From Paenibacillus silviterrae (GTDB lineage: Bacteria; Bacillota; Bacilli; Paenibacillales; NBRC-103111), in NCBI RefSeq assembly GCF_030167925.1, contig NZ_JASKUT010000001.1:3866501-3930500 (forward strand): 64,000 nt of DNA, read 5' to 3'. A program made the position numbers and the translations under genes. The notes under the pieces are model-generated. The model saw nothing but the letters and a program-made list of their open reading frames with translations, searched no databases and had not been told where the DNA came from. This document shows positions 35,876 to 45,514 of this stretch, in pieces (the stretch's first letter is position 1; each line of letters starts with the position of its first letter).

Positions 35876-36810
35876 CACATGTTTTGGGCCTCTTCACGTA
35901 TCCGGCTCCTCAGCTCTTCCGGCTCAAGAACCACCGCTTTCGCCCCCCAGCCGAGCATCCACTGCAGCACGTCGCCCAGCTCTCTGACGCGAAGCGTTAC
36001 CTCAAGGCCATCCTCACGATCTGCAAACCCCTCGATGAAAAAGTAGCCCGACTCCCTGATTCTCTCCGCAATATCCGGGTCGGCCAGGATCCGTACGATC
36101 GTGTGTCGATCGTCCCGCGGCTTGTACTCCTCCAACCGGAAGTCCGCCGGAAGCTCGAACGAGGTCTCCAGAAGCGTAAGGTCTCGTATGCGCGACAAGC
36201 GAAAATGACGGAGCTCCTGCCGCAAATCGCAGTGGGCAACGAGCATCCAGGCGTGCTGGACAAGAGCAAGGCCATAAGGGGCCACATCGCGGACACTGTT
36301 GCGTTCTCCATCAGACCCGGGCACGCCCTTCGAATAATCGAGCCTTACCTTTCGTTTCTCCAATATCGCCCGGCGAAGCACCTCCAGGTGCCGTTTCTCT
36401 TGCCCGGTGACCCGTGCCTCTCCCGAGTTCAACAGTCTCGTGGTCTTCCGAGCGCGGGATGCCTCTGCCCGTATACCCTCCGGCAGGGTCGCCTCGATCT
36501 TCCCCCTTGCGCTGGAGGCTTTCGAGCCCCAGTCGGAGTCGAACCTCATCTCGATAAAATCCGTCCCGAGCAGCAAGGCCACCGCTTCCTCCGGCGTAAA
36601 GCTCACCGGGGGCAGGAAATATCCCTCCATCAGAGAATATCCCATTCCGGGGGCCCCCACTACCGGAACACCTGCTTCACATAAGGCCTGAATATCGCGA
36701 TAGATCGTCCTTGTGCTGATTTCCAGGCTCGCGGCCAGGTCCTCCGCCCGCATAAGTCCTTTCCGTTGAAGCTCCAGGATAATCGCTAACAACCGGTCCG
36801 TTTTGTTCAT
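35863..36810 (-). CDS. YafY-type HTH-WYL regulator
   Basis: 315 residues: a DeoR-like winged HTH at the N-terminus (AEDLAASLEISTRTIYRDIQALCEAGVP) and a WYL domain (about 140-220) with the signature sequence in VRLDYSKGVPG and PYGLALVQHAWMLVAHC; then a C-terminal WCX-type extension. WYL regulators sense small ligands or single-stranded DNA. It lies 9 bases after yjdM and just before DinB. No clear ribosome site before the ATG. Confidence 0.85.
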   Translation of the reverse strand: MNKTDRLLAIILELQRKGLMRAEDLAASLEISTRTIYRDIQALCEAGVPVVGAPGMGYSLMEGYFLPPVSFTPEEAVALLLGTDFIEMRFDSDWGSKASSARGKIEATLPEGIRAEASRARKTTRLLNSGEARVTGQEKRHLEVLRRAILEKRKVRLDYSKGVPGSDGERNSVRDVAPYGLALVQHAWMLVAHCDLRQELRHFRLSRIRDLTLLETSFELPADFRLEEYKPRDDRHTIVRILADPDIAERIRESGYFFIEGFADREDGLEVTLRVRELGDVLQWMLGWGAKAVVLEPEELRSRIREEAQNMWKRY

Positions 36811-36819
36811 GCGTGCAGC

Positions 36820-37170
36820 CTAGCTCGATTTTTTCACAAATTCGGATTTCAGCTTCATCGCTCCGAAGCCATCGATCTTGCAGTCAATATTGTGATCGCC
36901 ATCCACCAAACGAATGTTCTTCACCTTGGTGCCCACCTTCAATACCGAGGAGCTTCCCTTTACCTTCAGATCCTTGATGACCGTTACAGTATCGCCATCC
37001 TGCAGGAGATTGCCGTTCGCATCCTTCACGACCGGCTGATCGGAGCCCTGCTCGTTCTCTCCTTCTGGAGAGCCGCTCCATTCATGAGCGCACTCCGGGC
37101 ACACGTAGAGACTTCCGTCCTCGTAGGTATAGGGGGAATTGCATTTAGGGCAGTTTGGCAGCATAGACAC
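36820..37170 (-). CDS. yjdM: YjdM/PhnA-type zinc-ribbon protein
   Basis: 116 residues: an N-terminal zinc ribbon ([21 protein letters not shown]) and a C-terminal PhnA domain ([33 protein letters not shown]...[15 protein letters not shown]). The family was once tied to phosphonate use, but its role is unproven. A GTG start is 11 bases after AGGAGG. It leads the yjdM-WYL gene pair. Confidence 0.9.
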   Translation of the reverse strand: MSMLPNCPKCNSPYTYEDGSLYVCPECAHEWSGSPEGENEQGSDQPVVKDANGNLLQDGDTVTVIKDLKVKGSSSVLKVGTKVKNIRLVDGDHNIDCKIDGFGAMKLKSEFVKKSS

Positions 37171-37202
37171 GGATGGATCGTCCTCCTAAGGTTTTCTGCT
37201 TA

Positions 37203-37252
37203 TTCTAATACAAAATGGGTTCATTTTCTAATTTATTTGTTTTCTATTAGAA
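37203..37252. promoter_or_regulatory. TTCTAAT repeats before the BceR-like regulator
   Basis: TTCTAAT at 37203-37209 and 37226-37232, and the inverted copy ATTAGAA at 37246-37252 in the short divergent gap before the response regulator gene. It may be an operator or simply the AT-rich promoter region. Confidence 0.3.
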
Positions 37253-37294
37253 TAGAGGCATAGAGATAAGCAAAGTAAAGTGTGGTGATCTGCC

Positions 37295-37993
37295 TTGTTC
37301 AAGCTGTTGTTGATTGAAGATGACGCCACCTTGTTCCACGAGATCAAGGAACGGCTGAGCCAGTGGGCTTACGAGGTTCACGGAGTTACCGATTTCGGCA
37401 AAATATTGGAGCAATTCACCCTCGTGCAGCCGGACTTGGTCATCATTGATATTCAGCTGCCGAAGTTCGACGGCTTTCATTGGTGCCGTCAGATTCGGGC
37501 TCATTCCAACGTGCCGATCGTTTTCCTCTCCTCGCGCGATCACCCGACGGACATGGTCATGTCGATGCAGCTGGGAGCGGATGATTTCATACAGAAGCCC
37601 TTCCACTTCGAGGTGCTCATCGCCAAAATTCAAGCGATGCTCCGGCGTGTCCATAATTATAGCAGTGAGCCGGTGAAACTCCGGACCTGGTGCGGAGCGG
37701 CGATAGATTTCGAGAGCAATGCCGTCACGAATGAGGCCGGGACGGTCGAGCTCACGAAGAACGAGCTGTACATCCTCAAGCTGCTGATCGAGCATAAGAA
37801 CAAAATCGTCAGCCGCGAAGACATCATCACCCGGCTGTGGGACGACCAGCGCTTCGTGAGTGACAATACGTTAACGGTGAATGTCAACCGGCTTCGGAAG
37901 AAGCTCGACGAGCTGGGGCTCGGACGGTTTATCGAGACCAAGGTGGGACAGGGCTATATGGCGACGGAAGAGGCGGGCTCCGCCCATGGTTAG
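37295..37993 (+). CDS. BceR-like OmpR-family response regulator
   Basis: 232 residues: receiver domain with the acidic pocket (LIEDDATLF), phospho-Asp in LVIIDIQLP (about residue 52), and a C-terminal winged HTH (DNTLTVNVNRLRKKL). It is followed directly, with an 8-base overlap, by the sensor kinase gene, and then by the ABC transporter it is expected to switch on. Length matches B. subtilis BceR (231). TTG start. Confidence 0.88.
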   Translation: MFKLLLIEDDATLFHEIKERLSQWAYEVHGVTDFGKILEQFTLVQPDLVIIDIQLPKFDGFHWCRQIRAHSNVPIVFLSSRDHPTDMVMSMQLGADDFIQKPFHFEVLIAKIQAMLRRVHNYSSEPVKLRTWCGAAIDFESNAVTNEAGTVELTKNELYILKLLIEHKNKIVSREDIITRLWDDQRFVSDNTLTVNVNRLRKKLDELGLGRFIETKVGQGYMATEEAGSAHG

Positions 37994-38996
37994 CAAATTT
38001 ATCGCCGAAAGGCGCAGCTGGTTCCTGTTCTTCATCTTCCTCCAGCTGCTCCTCCTCGTGATTGCTTACGTCGATACGACGCTCCCTTTCGCCTCCATGC
38101 TCTATATCGTGTTTCTATCGACGCTCCTCTTTGTCGGCTTCACGGTGTACCGTTATCACCGGGAGACCCGGTTCTACCGGCAGCTGGAAGAATGGGACCC
38201 CCATATCGGCCTAGCTGGCTTAGGCACAGCAGCCCAGAGCCCGTTCGAGCGGATCGTGGAGAGCAGCTTGACGGACCAGACGAACCAGCTGGAGCGCTCC
38301 GCCTCACACCGTTTTACCCTGCTGGAGCAGGAGAAGGACGAGCTGCTCTCCTGGATCCACGAGGTGAAGACGCCATTGACCGCCATGCGCCTCATGATCG
38401 ACCGATTGAGCGACGAAGCCTTGAAGGCGCCGCTGACCTATGAGTGGCTTCGCATCCACCTGCTGCTGGATCAGCAGCTGCATCAGAAGCGGCTTCCTTT
38501 TATGGAGAACGACTTGTTGATCGAGAAGATCGACCTGGAAGCCCTGCTGTTCATGGAGCTCAAGACACTGCAAACCTGGTGCATCCAAAAGGGCATCGGC
38601 TTTGACATCGAGCTGGAGGTGAACGAAGTGCTTAGCGATGCGAAATGGCTGGCTTTCATCCTTAGGCAGCTGCTGACGAATGCCGTAAAGTACAGTGACC
38701 CGGCTTCCGACATTACGGTAACAAGCTTTAGGGAAAGCGGGCATGTACGGCTTTCGGTCAAGGACCGCGGCCGCGGCATTGATCCGAAGGACATGCCCCG
38801 CCTGTTCGATCGCGGTTTTACTTCCACAGGCCATCATGCGGATAGTGCCGCTACCGGAATGGGATTGTACTTAGCCCGGAAAGCGGCGCATGCGCTGCAG
38901 ATCCATATCGACGTTCAGTCCGAGCTGAAGGCCGGTTCAACCTTCACTCTTACCTTCCCGAGACGTAACGACTTCACTCGTATCACAGGCATGTGA
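37986..38996 (+). CDS. BceS-like intramembrane-sensing histidine kinase
   Basis: About 336 residues, matching BceS in length. Two N-terminal helices with almost no extracytoplasmic loop, a His-kinase region with WIHEVKTPLTAMRL (phospho-His), and an ATPase domain with LLTNAVKYSD, DRGRGID and GMGLYLARKAA. These kinases do not sense the antibiotic directly; they read the activity of the partner ABC transporter. ATG 37986 overlaps the regulator stop. Confidence 0.88.
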   Translation: MVSKFIAERRSWFLFFIFLQLLLLVIAYVDTTLPFASMLYIVFLSTLLFVGFTVYRYHRETRFYRQLEEWDPHIGLAGLGTAAQSPFERIVESSLTDQTNQLERSASHRFTLLEQEKDELLSWIHEVKTPLTAMRLMIDRLSDEALKAPLTYEWLRIHLLLDQQLHQKRLPFMENDLLIEKIDLEALLFMELKTLQTWCIQKGIGFDIELEVNEVLSDAKWLAFILRQLLTNAVKYSDPASDITVTSFRESGHVRLSVKDRGRGIDPKDMPRLFDRGFTSTGHHADSAATGMGLYLARKAAHALQIHIDVQSELKAGSTFTLTFPRRNDFTRITGM

Positions 38997-39013
38997 CAGC
39001 TTTGTCACATGCC
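38988..39013 (+). promoter_or_regulatory. Bce-type operator / hairpin upstream of bceAB
   Basis: Perfect 11-bp inverted repeat with a four-base centre (GCTT), holding TGACA-N4-TGTCA. It fits the TNACA-N4-TGTNA boxes known for BceR-type regulators and lies about 60 bases upstream of a TATAAT (39061-39066) before the ATPase gene. As RNA it would also form a hairpin ending the upstream kinase gene, followed by a T-rich tail. Confidence 0.7.
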
Positions 39014-39100
39014 CTTCTCTTTTGTTAGGCCGATCGAAGGAAACGGACGGCTGCTTTTTCTATAATAAGGCGAGAAGAAACAAAAGGAGTGAAGAAAACC

Positions 39101-39865
39101 ATGCCAAGCATCTTAGAGGCTGTGAAAATTCATAAGACCTACGGGAATAAGTTCAATAAGCAGGAAGTGCTGAAGGGCCTTGATTTGAGCATTGCGGAAG
39201 GGGAATTTGTCAGCATTATGGGCGCGTCCGGTTCCGGGAAGACGACCCTGCTCAACGTGCTCTCCTCGATCGATACGGTCAGCGGGGGCTCCATCCGGAT
39301 TGAGGGACGGGAAATTACCGGGATGAAGGAAAAGCAGCTCGCGGAATTCCGAAAACAGCATCTGGGGTTTATTTTCCAGGATTACAATCTTCTTGATACG
39401 TTAACCGTGAAGGAAAATGTGCTGCTTCCGCTCTCGGTCGCCAAAGTGCCGAAGCAGGAGGCTGAACAAAAGTTCCAGGCGGTAGCCAAGGAGCTTGGTA
39501 TCTATGAGGTGAAGGATAAATATCCGAACGAGATTTCCGGCGGACAGAAGCAGCGGACCTCGGCAGCAAGAGCCTTCGTCCATGAGCCGAGCCTCATCTT
39601 CGCCGATGAGCCGACGGGAGCGCTGGATTCCAAATCCGCCTCCGATCTGCTGAATAAGCTGAGCGGCATGAACGTACAGCGAAAGGCCACGATTGTGATG
39701 GTGACGCATGACCCGGTGGCGGCGAGCTACAGCAGCCGAGTTATTTTCATTAAGGACGGGTACATCTATACGCAGCTGTATCGGGGGCAGGAGACCCGGC
39801 AGGCGTTCTTCCAGGACATCATGAAAACCCAGGGCGTGTTAGGCGGGGTGCAGGATGAGCAGTAA
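39101..39865 (+). CDS. BceA-like ABC ATPase
   Basis: 254 residues: Walker [12 protein letters not shown], signature [15 protein letters not shown], Walker [16 protein letters not shown], His switch VTHDPVAA. Sequence and length are those of BceA-type ATPases that drive bacitracin/lantibiotic detoxification. ATG 39101 has AAAGGAG upstream; a GTG at 39089 abuts that site and is unlikely. Overlaps the permease gene by 11 bases. Confidence 0.9.
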   Translation: MPSILEAVKIHKTYGNKFNKQEVLKGLDLSIAEGEFVSIMGASGSGKTTLLNVLSSIDTVSGGSIRIEGREITGMKEKQLAEFRKQHLGFIFQDYNLLDTLTVKENVLLPLSVAKVPKQEAEQKFQAVAKELGIYEVKDKYPNEISGGQKQRTSAARAFVHEPSLIFADEPTGALDSKSASDLLNKLSGMNVQRKATIVMVTHDPVAASYSSRVIFIKDGYIYTQLYRGQETRQAFFQDIMKTQGVLGGVQDEQ

Positions 39866-41801
39866 GCATTTGATTTTTCAAAATCTGAAGTCCAACCTTA
39901 AGCATTATTATCTTTACGTGTTCGCCCTAATCTTTAGTGTCGCGCTGTATTTCGCCTTCGTTACGCTGCAATATGACCCTGCCTTGGATGAGACCAAGGG
40001 CAGCGTGAAGGGCGCCGCCTCCATCCGCGCGGCCTCCATCCTGCTTGTAGCGATCGTAGGCGTGTTCAATCTGTACGCCAATAACATCTTCGTCAAACGC
40101 CGGAGTAAGGAAATCGGCCTGCTCCAGCTCATCGGGATGACGAAGAACACGATCTTTCGCATCCTTAGTGCGGAGAACGGCATGCTGTATTTCGGCTCGC
40201 TCGCCGTCGGCACCTTTATCGGCTTCTCCGTATCCAAGCTGATCCTGATGATTTTATTCAAAATCACCGGGGTGAATGGCATCGCAACCCTGCATTTCTC
40301 CATGCAGGCCTTGGTGCAAACGTTGATCGTGTTTACAGCCATCTACCTTCTCATCATGCTGGTCAACTACATTTTCATCCGGCGCCAGAGCATCCTGTCG
40401 CTATTCCGCTTCCGCTCCTCCACTGAGGACCAAGTGAACCGGATGACCGTGGCTGAAGCGGTGATGGGGGCGGCCGGACTGGCGTTGATCCTGCTTGGCT
40501 ACTATGTATCGTCGAAGCTGTTCGGCGGAGCCTTCGTCTCTACGACGGAACTCTTCTCGGCCATGGTATTCATTCTGGCTTCGGTCATTATCGGCACGTA
40601 CTTGTTCTATAAAGGCTCCGTGCTGCTTCTGTTTCAGCTGGCTCGGAGAAGCAAGAACGGCTACCTGACGGTACGGGAGGTGCTGTCCCTCTCTTCGATC
40701 ATGTTCCGCATGAAGTCGAACGCGCTGCTGCTAACCGTCATTACCACCGTGTCCGCTCTGGCCATCGGGCTGTTATCGCTCAGCTACATCTCGTACTATT
40801 CCGCCGAGAAAATCGCCGAGCAATCGGTCCCCGCCCACTTCGCCTTTACGCAGCCTGATGATGCAGAGCGATTCACCGAATCGCTTAAAGCGAAGGGACT
40901 TGAGCATCGCACTACCCAAATTGACGTATTGAGAGCTCACGTCAATATATCGGACATTATGGAATCGCGTGTTGAGGGACTTCTACTGGATCCGGCAAAA
41001 TTAACGATCCCTGTTATTACCGATACCGCTGCGGGCTTAGGGAATTTACCTGCCGACCAGGTGCTCTTCACAGGGTATAACGATCTGCTTCAGAAGTTTC
41101 TGCCCTTAAAGTCTACCGGCACGATCGAGCTGTCCATCGGTCAGACTCCGATGCAGCTGAGCTACCTTGGCCTGAAGAAAAATTATGTTCTTCCGCGGTA
41201 TTTTTCCGACGGCGGCCAGCCGATTGCGATCGTCGATTCATCGGTATTCGAGCGGCTCCGCAAGGAGCTGGATCCATCCATTCAGAAGAAGTCATCGCTT
41301 TATATCGGTGTCGATCTGATCCATCCGGAGGAGCTTGAAGCGGCCAATGTGCTGTTTCACGACATGGGGTTCGCCAAGAACCGTGATTATGATTCCCGGC
41401 TCGATATCAGCAACACCCAGAAGCAGAATATGGGGCTGATCATGTTCATCGTGGGGTTCCTAGGCCTGGCCTTCCTGGTCACCTCCGGCTGCATTTTGTA
41501 TTTCAAGCAGATGGAAGAAAGCGAGGACGAGAAGCCGTCCTATACGATCCTGCGCAAGCTCGGCTTCACGCAGAGCGACCTGCTCGGCGGAATCCGGGCC
41601 AAGCAGCTGTTCAGCTTCGGCATACCGCTCGTCGTCGGCTTGGTACACAGCTACTTTGCGGTACAATCCGGCTGGTTTCTGTTCGGTACGGAGCTTTGGG
41701 CGCCGATGGCCATTGTGATGGCCCTGTACACGGTGCTGTACTCCATCTTCGGCTTCCTTTCCGTGCTGCATTACAAAAAAATCATTCGCGAGTCACTGTA
41801 A
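39855..41801 (+). CDS. BceB-like FtsX-fold permease
   Basis: 648 residues, like B. subtilis BceB (646). About ten membrane helices with a large extracellular domain (about 320-510) between helices 7 and 8, which is the part that meets the peptide antibiotic-lipid complex. FtsX-type segments: [32 protein letters not shown] near the start. With BceA it forms the detoxification pump that also signals to the kinase. Ends at a clear terminator. Confidence 0.9.
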   Translation: MSSKHLIFQNLKSNLKHYYLYVFALIFSVALYFAFVTLQYDPALDETKGSVKGAASIRAASILLVAIVGVFNLYANNIFVKRRSKEIGLLQLIGMTKNTIFRILSAENGMLYFGSLAVGTFIGFSVSKLILMILFKITGVNGIATLHFSMQALVQTLIVFTAIYLLIMLVNYIFIRRQSILSLFRFRSSTEDQVNRMTVAEAVMGAAGLALILLGYYVSSKLFGGAFVSTTELFSAMVFILASVIIGTYLFYKGSVLLLFQLARRSKNGYLTVREVLSLSSIMFRMKSNALLLTVITTVSALAIGLLSLSYISYYSAEKIAEQSVPAHFAFTQPDDAERFTESLKAKGLEHRTTQIDVLRAHVNISDIMESRVEGLLLDPAKLTIPVITDTAAGLGNLPADQVLFTGYNDLLQKFLPLKSTGTIELSIGQTPMQLSYLGLKKNYVLPRYFSDGGQPIAIVDSSVFERLRKELDPSIQKKSSLYIGVDLIHPEELEAANVLFHDMGFAKNRDYDSRLDISNTQKQNMGLIMFIVGFLGLAFLVTSGCILYFKQMEESEDEKPSYTILRKLGFTQSDLLGGIRAKQLFSFGIPLVVGLVHSYFAVQSGWFLFGTELWAPMAIVMALYTVLYSIFGFLSVLHYKKIIRESL

Positions 41802-41850
41802 GCTGTCCGCACGCATGCGAACTGTCATTTCCCGCTCGGAAAGTTTGGGA

Positions 41851-41889
41851 AAGCTCAGCTCCCTAAGTGGGCTGGGCTTTGCTTCTTTT
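41851..41889 (+). terminator. Terminator of the bce module
   Basis: AAGCTCAGC / GCTGGGCTT stem (one G-U pair) with an 11-base loop, then TGCTTCTTTT. Confidence 0.75.
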
Positions 41890-41892
41890 ATG

Positions 41893-41928
41893 AAAAAAAA
41901 AAGGACGTGCCCCGAATGGAGCACGCCT
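41893..41928 (-). terminator. Terminator of the deacetylase gene
   Basis: GC-rich stem with a one-base bulge (41903-41913 / 41918-41927), then ten Ts on the minus strand. Confidence 0.85.
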
Positions 41929-41938
41929 TTGCATACGT

Positions 41939-43261
41939 TTAATGAAAAATTACGAATTTTAAATGATTCCCTTTGAGTACCTCAATAATCTCCGGCAGCG
42001 CTTCAACCGTCACCTTATCCTCATGCATTACGTATACGCCCCCGGACGAATCCACCTCCCGGAAATATCGAACGATATCCTCCGGCTTCTTGGCGTGCCA
42101 GTCCTCGGGGTCCCGATTCCACATGAGAAGCTTCATCGGCAGCTCCTTGACGTTTGTCTTAAGCTGCTGATCCACCGCGCCGTACGGCGGTCGAAACAGG
42201 GTCACCGGTGTATGAGTAAGTGCCTCCAGCGCCTTGTTCGTTTTCGTTATATTGGTTATCCGCTCTTCAGGAGCTGCCTTCGTAAGAACACTATGATCCC
42301 AAGAATGATTGCCGATCGACATGCCCTGCTCGTTCGCGTAGGTAACGGCATCGGGATTGCGTACGACATTCTTGCCGACGAACAGAAAGGTTGCCGCCAC
42401 GTTGTTCTCTTTCAAAATATCGATAATTCGCTTCGTATATTGCGAGGGCCCGTCATCGAACGATAAGGCCACATACCCCTTAGGCAGCCCGTAAAGACCG
42501 TGCCCCTCATCAATTGTAATGACCTCATACTCCTTAGGAGCTGCAGCAGGCGGTGAAGGCGGTGCGGGCTCCTCCCGCTGCTGCCGCTGGTCCGGTGCGG
42601 CGACGGCGTGCACCGCTTGACTTACAAGAGCATCGCTTGGGTTCCCGCTCAAGGCTGGCATGGCAACCGTCTGCGGAGACGCCTCCTCGGCAGGATCCCG
42701 GACAGGTTCCACCGCCTTGTGGCCGAAGTGGCCGCTAAGGGCCATCGCGCCTTCCGTCAGCCAGCCGGCTTCCAAGCGGAAGCATACGATCACCAGCAGC
42801 GCGCTGATGATCAACAGCCGAAGGGCTGCTCTTGCTTTGCGGGCTGGAACGCGTCTTGCATGCCGCGCTTCGGTATGCTCTTCCTCCCGGTCCTCTTGCT
42901 CAGTCCTCATTCCTTCGTCGGGAAGGTATGGAGGCGACATATGCCTAAGGCGCTCGAGCTGGGCAATAAACCGTTCGCTGCATTCGAAATCCAGCTTCAC
43001 CCGTGTATCATTCGTCATCCAGGTAAGAGCGCAATAATAGGTCGTGCGATACGGGTTCCATTTGGGATACGGAGAAATTCGAACCCTCGCTCCATTCAGC
43101 GGCGGGAGTCCGGCCAAACGGACATACGTGAATTCATCAATGTCCATCGTATACGAGGCCTGCTCATCCTGCTGTGTTACGCCGATCGTGATGTAATAGC
43201 CGCCGCCCGGAGCTTCTCCAAGCGCAAGCAGCTCGATCACCTGTGTGCTTAACGTCTTCAT
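41939..43261 (-). CDS. Membrane-anchored polysaccharide deacetylase with cytoplasmic N-terminal domain
   Basis: 440 residues. Residues 1-140 are a soluble, probably cytoplasmic region of unknown family; then one membrane helix (LLIISALLVIVCF, about 149-161), a Pro/Ala-rich external linker, and a C-terminal NodB deacetylase domain (about 255-440) with SFDDGPS, HSWDH, RPPYGA and the closing VMHEDK block. The enzyme probably removes acetyl groups from peptidoglycan or teichoic-acid-linked sugars outside the cell. Weak ribosome site (GGTTGGGG). Confidence 0.85.
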   Translation of the reverse strand: MKTLSTQVIELLALGEAPGGGYYITIGVTQQDEQASYTMDIDEFTYVRLAGLPPLNGARVRISPYPKWNPYRTTYYCALTWMTNDTRVKLDFECSERFIAQLERLRHMSPPYLPDEGMRTEQEDREEEHTEARHARRVPARKARAALRLLIISALLVIVCFRLEAGWLTEGAMALSGHFGHKAVEPVRDPAEEASPQTVAMPALSGNPSDALVSQAVHAVAAPDQRQQREEPAPPSPPAAAPKEYEVITIDEGHGLYGLPKGYVALSFDDGPSQYTKRIIDILKENNVAATFLFVGKNVVRNPDAVTYANEQGMSIGNHSWDHSVLTKAAPEERITNITKTNKALEALTHTPVTLFRPPYGAVDQQLKTNVKELPMKLLMWNRDPEDWHAKKPEDIVRYFREVDSSGGVYVMHEDKVTVEALPEIIEVLKGNHLKFVIFH

Positions 43262-43596
43262 GCCAACCCCAACCTTCTATTCCTTTAACTTCACTCCGGG
43301 GAAGCCTGATCCCTGGCGCCGGCTTTCGACATTACTCCCGTTTGTTCTGAGGAAATGTCGTAATCTGTCGTTAGTTTTTCATCAATTATAAAATAATTTC
43401 TAGTCATTGAATCGGGACTAAAGCCCTGATTTTTTTTCAAACCCCTTACCTGTAACTACTTCCTTGGTCATTTCATCCCAATGGCTTGTCGTTAACAGAA
43501 TCAATTACGTTTTGTATCGAAAAACACCCTATTATATGATACAATAAGTATCATTATATCCATGGAATTTTCCTTTTCTCAGGAGGTACGATCGTT
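43262..43596. other. Intergenic region with an orphan terminator and an acyltransferase promoter
   Basis: Contains a plus-strand terminator without an obvious gene (43410-43437: AATC-GGG / CCC-T-GATT then T8), and a good promoter TTGTAT (43512-43517), 17-bp spacer, TATGAT (43535-43540) overlapped by a perfect palindrome ATGATAC-AATAA-GTATCAT (43536-43554). Confidence 0.65.
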
Positions 43597-44058
43597 TTGA
43601 ACAGAATAAGCTCCGCCCGGTATGAGCAATTGGATTCTCTTCGAGGCTTGGCCGCCCTCACCGTCGTCATTCATCATCTCTTTCTGGTCCCGTTGGCACT
43701 AACGCCTTTCTTCCAGCTCCTATTCCACTTTAAGTCTCCCGTGAAGCTGTTGATTAGCGGCCATGCCGCCGTGCTGTTGTTTTTTGTACTCAGCGGGTTC
43801 GTGCTCTCCCTGCCCCTGCACAGACACCAAAGCGTTGACTACCTCCCGTTTCTGCTAAAGAGGCTTTTCCGGATTTACCTTCCCTATCTGGTATCGATTC
43901 TGATCGCCATGGGTGCGGCCTCTCTGTTCTATAGCGGCAGCATTGACGGACTCAGCAGCTGGTTTCAATCCTCGTGGAAGCAGCCCCTCAACCCCGCTTC
44001 GTTTATGGAGCATATGGTTCACTTGCCCATAAGCTTGCCAAGTCGCCCATTCCAATAA
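43597..44058 (+). pseudogene. Truncated acyltransferase-3 family protein
   Basis: Begins as a normal OafA/acyltransferase-3 protein (MNRISSARYEQLDSLRGLAA, HHLF, FFVLSGFVLSLPLHR, LKRLFRIYLPYLVSI) but stops after 153 residues, where related enzymes run to about 350-380. The last dozen residues no longer resemble the family. The gene is therefore a 5' fragment, with an intact promoter, palindrome and ribosome site AGGAGG upstream. The rest is not found nearby. Confidence 0.8.
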
Positions 44059-44072
44059 AGGCCTAATCCAGA

Positions 44073-44118
44073 CAAAAAAAACGTCCGTCCCTCAGTCTCA
44101 GTAGGGATGGACGTTTTT
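44073..44118. terminator. Bidirectional terminator
   Basis: 13-bp stem AACGTCCGTCCCT / AGGGATGGACGTT with one wobble pair, A-run before and T-run after, between convergent genes. Confidence 0.88.
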
Positions 44119-44123
44119 GCATG

Positions 44124-45512
44124 CTAGATCGGGACGATCATCAGGTAGAGCAGCAGTACGACCGCCATCGCTGCAGCATATTTGTAGTTCGGCACGGCCA
44201 GCTCATGCACCTGCTTCTGAAACAAACCCGCCAGCAAATTATTGACGGCTGAAGCCGGAGAGATGGTATTCGATAAGCCCCAGCTCCCCAGCAAAAGGAC
44301 AGCCAGCTCCTGCGGACTGATCTGAACGGATGCGGGATCGATCCCAGTGGCGAAAATGGTAATCAGCACGATCGGATGAAGCCCTATCATCGATGTAGCC
44401 ATGATGAGAACCACCGTCAGGATCGAGAAGGATACCGAAACCGGCAAAGGAATAAAAGACAAAATGGCAGGGATGTAATCTCCGAACCCGGTCGCACCGA
44501 TCGAACCGCTGAAGAATCCGGCGGCAAGAAACAGCGTCATCTCCTTCTGCAAAGCGGGCAGCGTCACCGTAAGATGATTCGCCAGTCCTTGACGGTAGGT
44601 TGCAAAAGCCCCTTTGGCCAGACACCAGCCCAGCGGAAAGAGCACGGCTGCCAGACAGGTGATCAGCACCATAGGCAGCTCAAGCAGCTGCTCCAGCACG
44701 AGAACTACGGCGATGGTAGAGACCAAGTAGATGCCAAGCCCAATGGGAAACACCGTTGACTCCTTATCGGCGTTAGCCTCCTCCGGTTCCTTCTCCCCGA
44801 ACAGGGAGAGAGGATCCTCCTTCTTGAGAAGCTCCTTATACTCTACGGCAAGACTGACAAGAAGGCTTAGGACCGCCAAGCCGAGCATATAAGGAAGCAG
44901 GGATGACCAGCGAAGCGAAAGCGAAGAAATCACAACGGCCATCGCTGCAAAATAAGGCGACCATAAGATCGCCCCGGCAAACCCCCGGTTCAACGCATTC
45001 GCCAGCAGCAGGTTCATGCCCGGCCGCGGCTTGGCAAAGACGATATGATACACAACGGGAATGGAGCCGACGTTCAGGAATGCCCCCATAATTTGGGTCA
45101 ACACCTGTGTTCCGGAGAACAACACGGACTTGTTCTTCACGCTCTTCTCATAGAACCGGTTCAAGGCTTCAATATATTCCGGGAGCCGTACCGGGATGCC
45201 GAAGAGCGGCGCAAAAATAAACAGGGTGACAATCGTGACATTCATCCCCGCCGCTTGGAACCAGAAGCTCGGCTCTGTCTTCCGAAGGAATAGGAGCACC
45301 ATCCCTAGGACCAGGAACGAGACCGTAAGCCATAAGGTCATCCCCTTCAACCGGGGAAGCAGCAGGGGGATTGTTACAAACACCAGACCGCCCAGCACCA
45401 GGGAAAGCGGCTCCCAGTGCGTAAGCTGCCGGATAATGAACACGACCGCCAATAAGAAAATGGCGGTCCGTTCCAGGGTGGATTTAATAGAGGATCCCTT
45501 TAATAAAGACAT
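44124..45512 (-). CDS. Ion-transporter superfamily membrane protein
   Basis: 462 residues with about 11-12 helices and two similar halves, containing MNVTIVTLFIFAPLFGIPV, GATGFGDYIPAILSF and MIGLHPIVLITIFATGIDP. The layout resembles IT-superfamily carriers (ArsB/NhaD/dicarboxylate and gluconate permeases). The substrate is unknown. It follows the dioxygenase gene by two bases, so it may belong to the aromatic-compound operon. Confidence 0.7.
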   Translation of the reverse strand: MSLLKGSSIKSTLERTAIFLLAVVFIIRQLTHWEPLSLVLGGLVFVTIPLLLPRLKGMTLWLTVSFLVLGMVLLFLRKTEPSFWFQAAGMNVTIVTLFIFAPLFGIPVRLPEYIEALNRFYEKSVKNKSVLFSGTQVLTQIMGAFLNVGSIPVVYHIVFAKPRPGMNLLLANALNRGFAGAILWSPYFAAMAVVISSLSLRWSSLLPYMLGLAVLSLLVSLAVEYKELLKKEDPLSLFGEKEPEEANADKESTVFPIGLGIYLVSTIAVVLVLEQLLELPMVLITCLAAVLFPLGWCLAKGAFATYRQGLANHLTVTLPALQKEMTLFLAAGFFSGSIGATGFGDYIPAILSFIPLPVSVSFSILTVVLIMATSMIGLHPIVLITIFATGIDPASVQISPQELAVLLLGSWGLSNTISPASAVNNLLAGLFQKQVHELAVPNYKYAAAMAVVLLLYLMIVPI

Positions 45513-45514
45513 TC

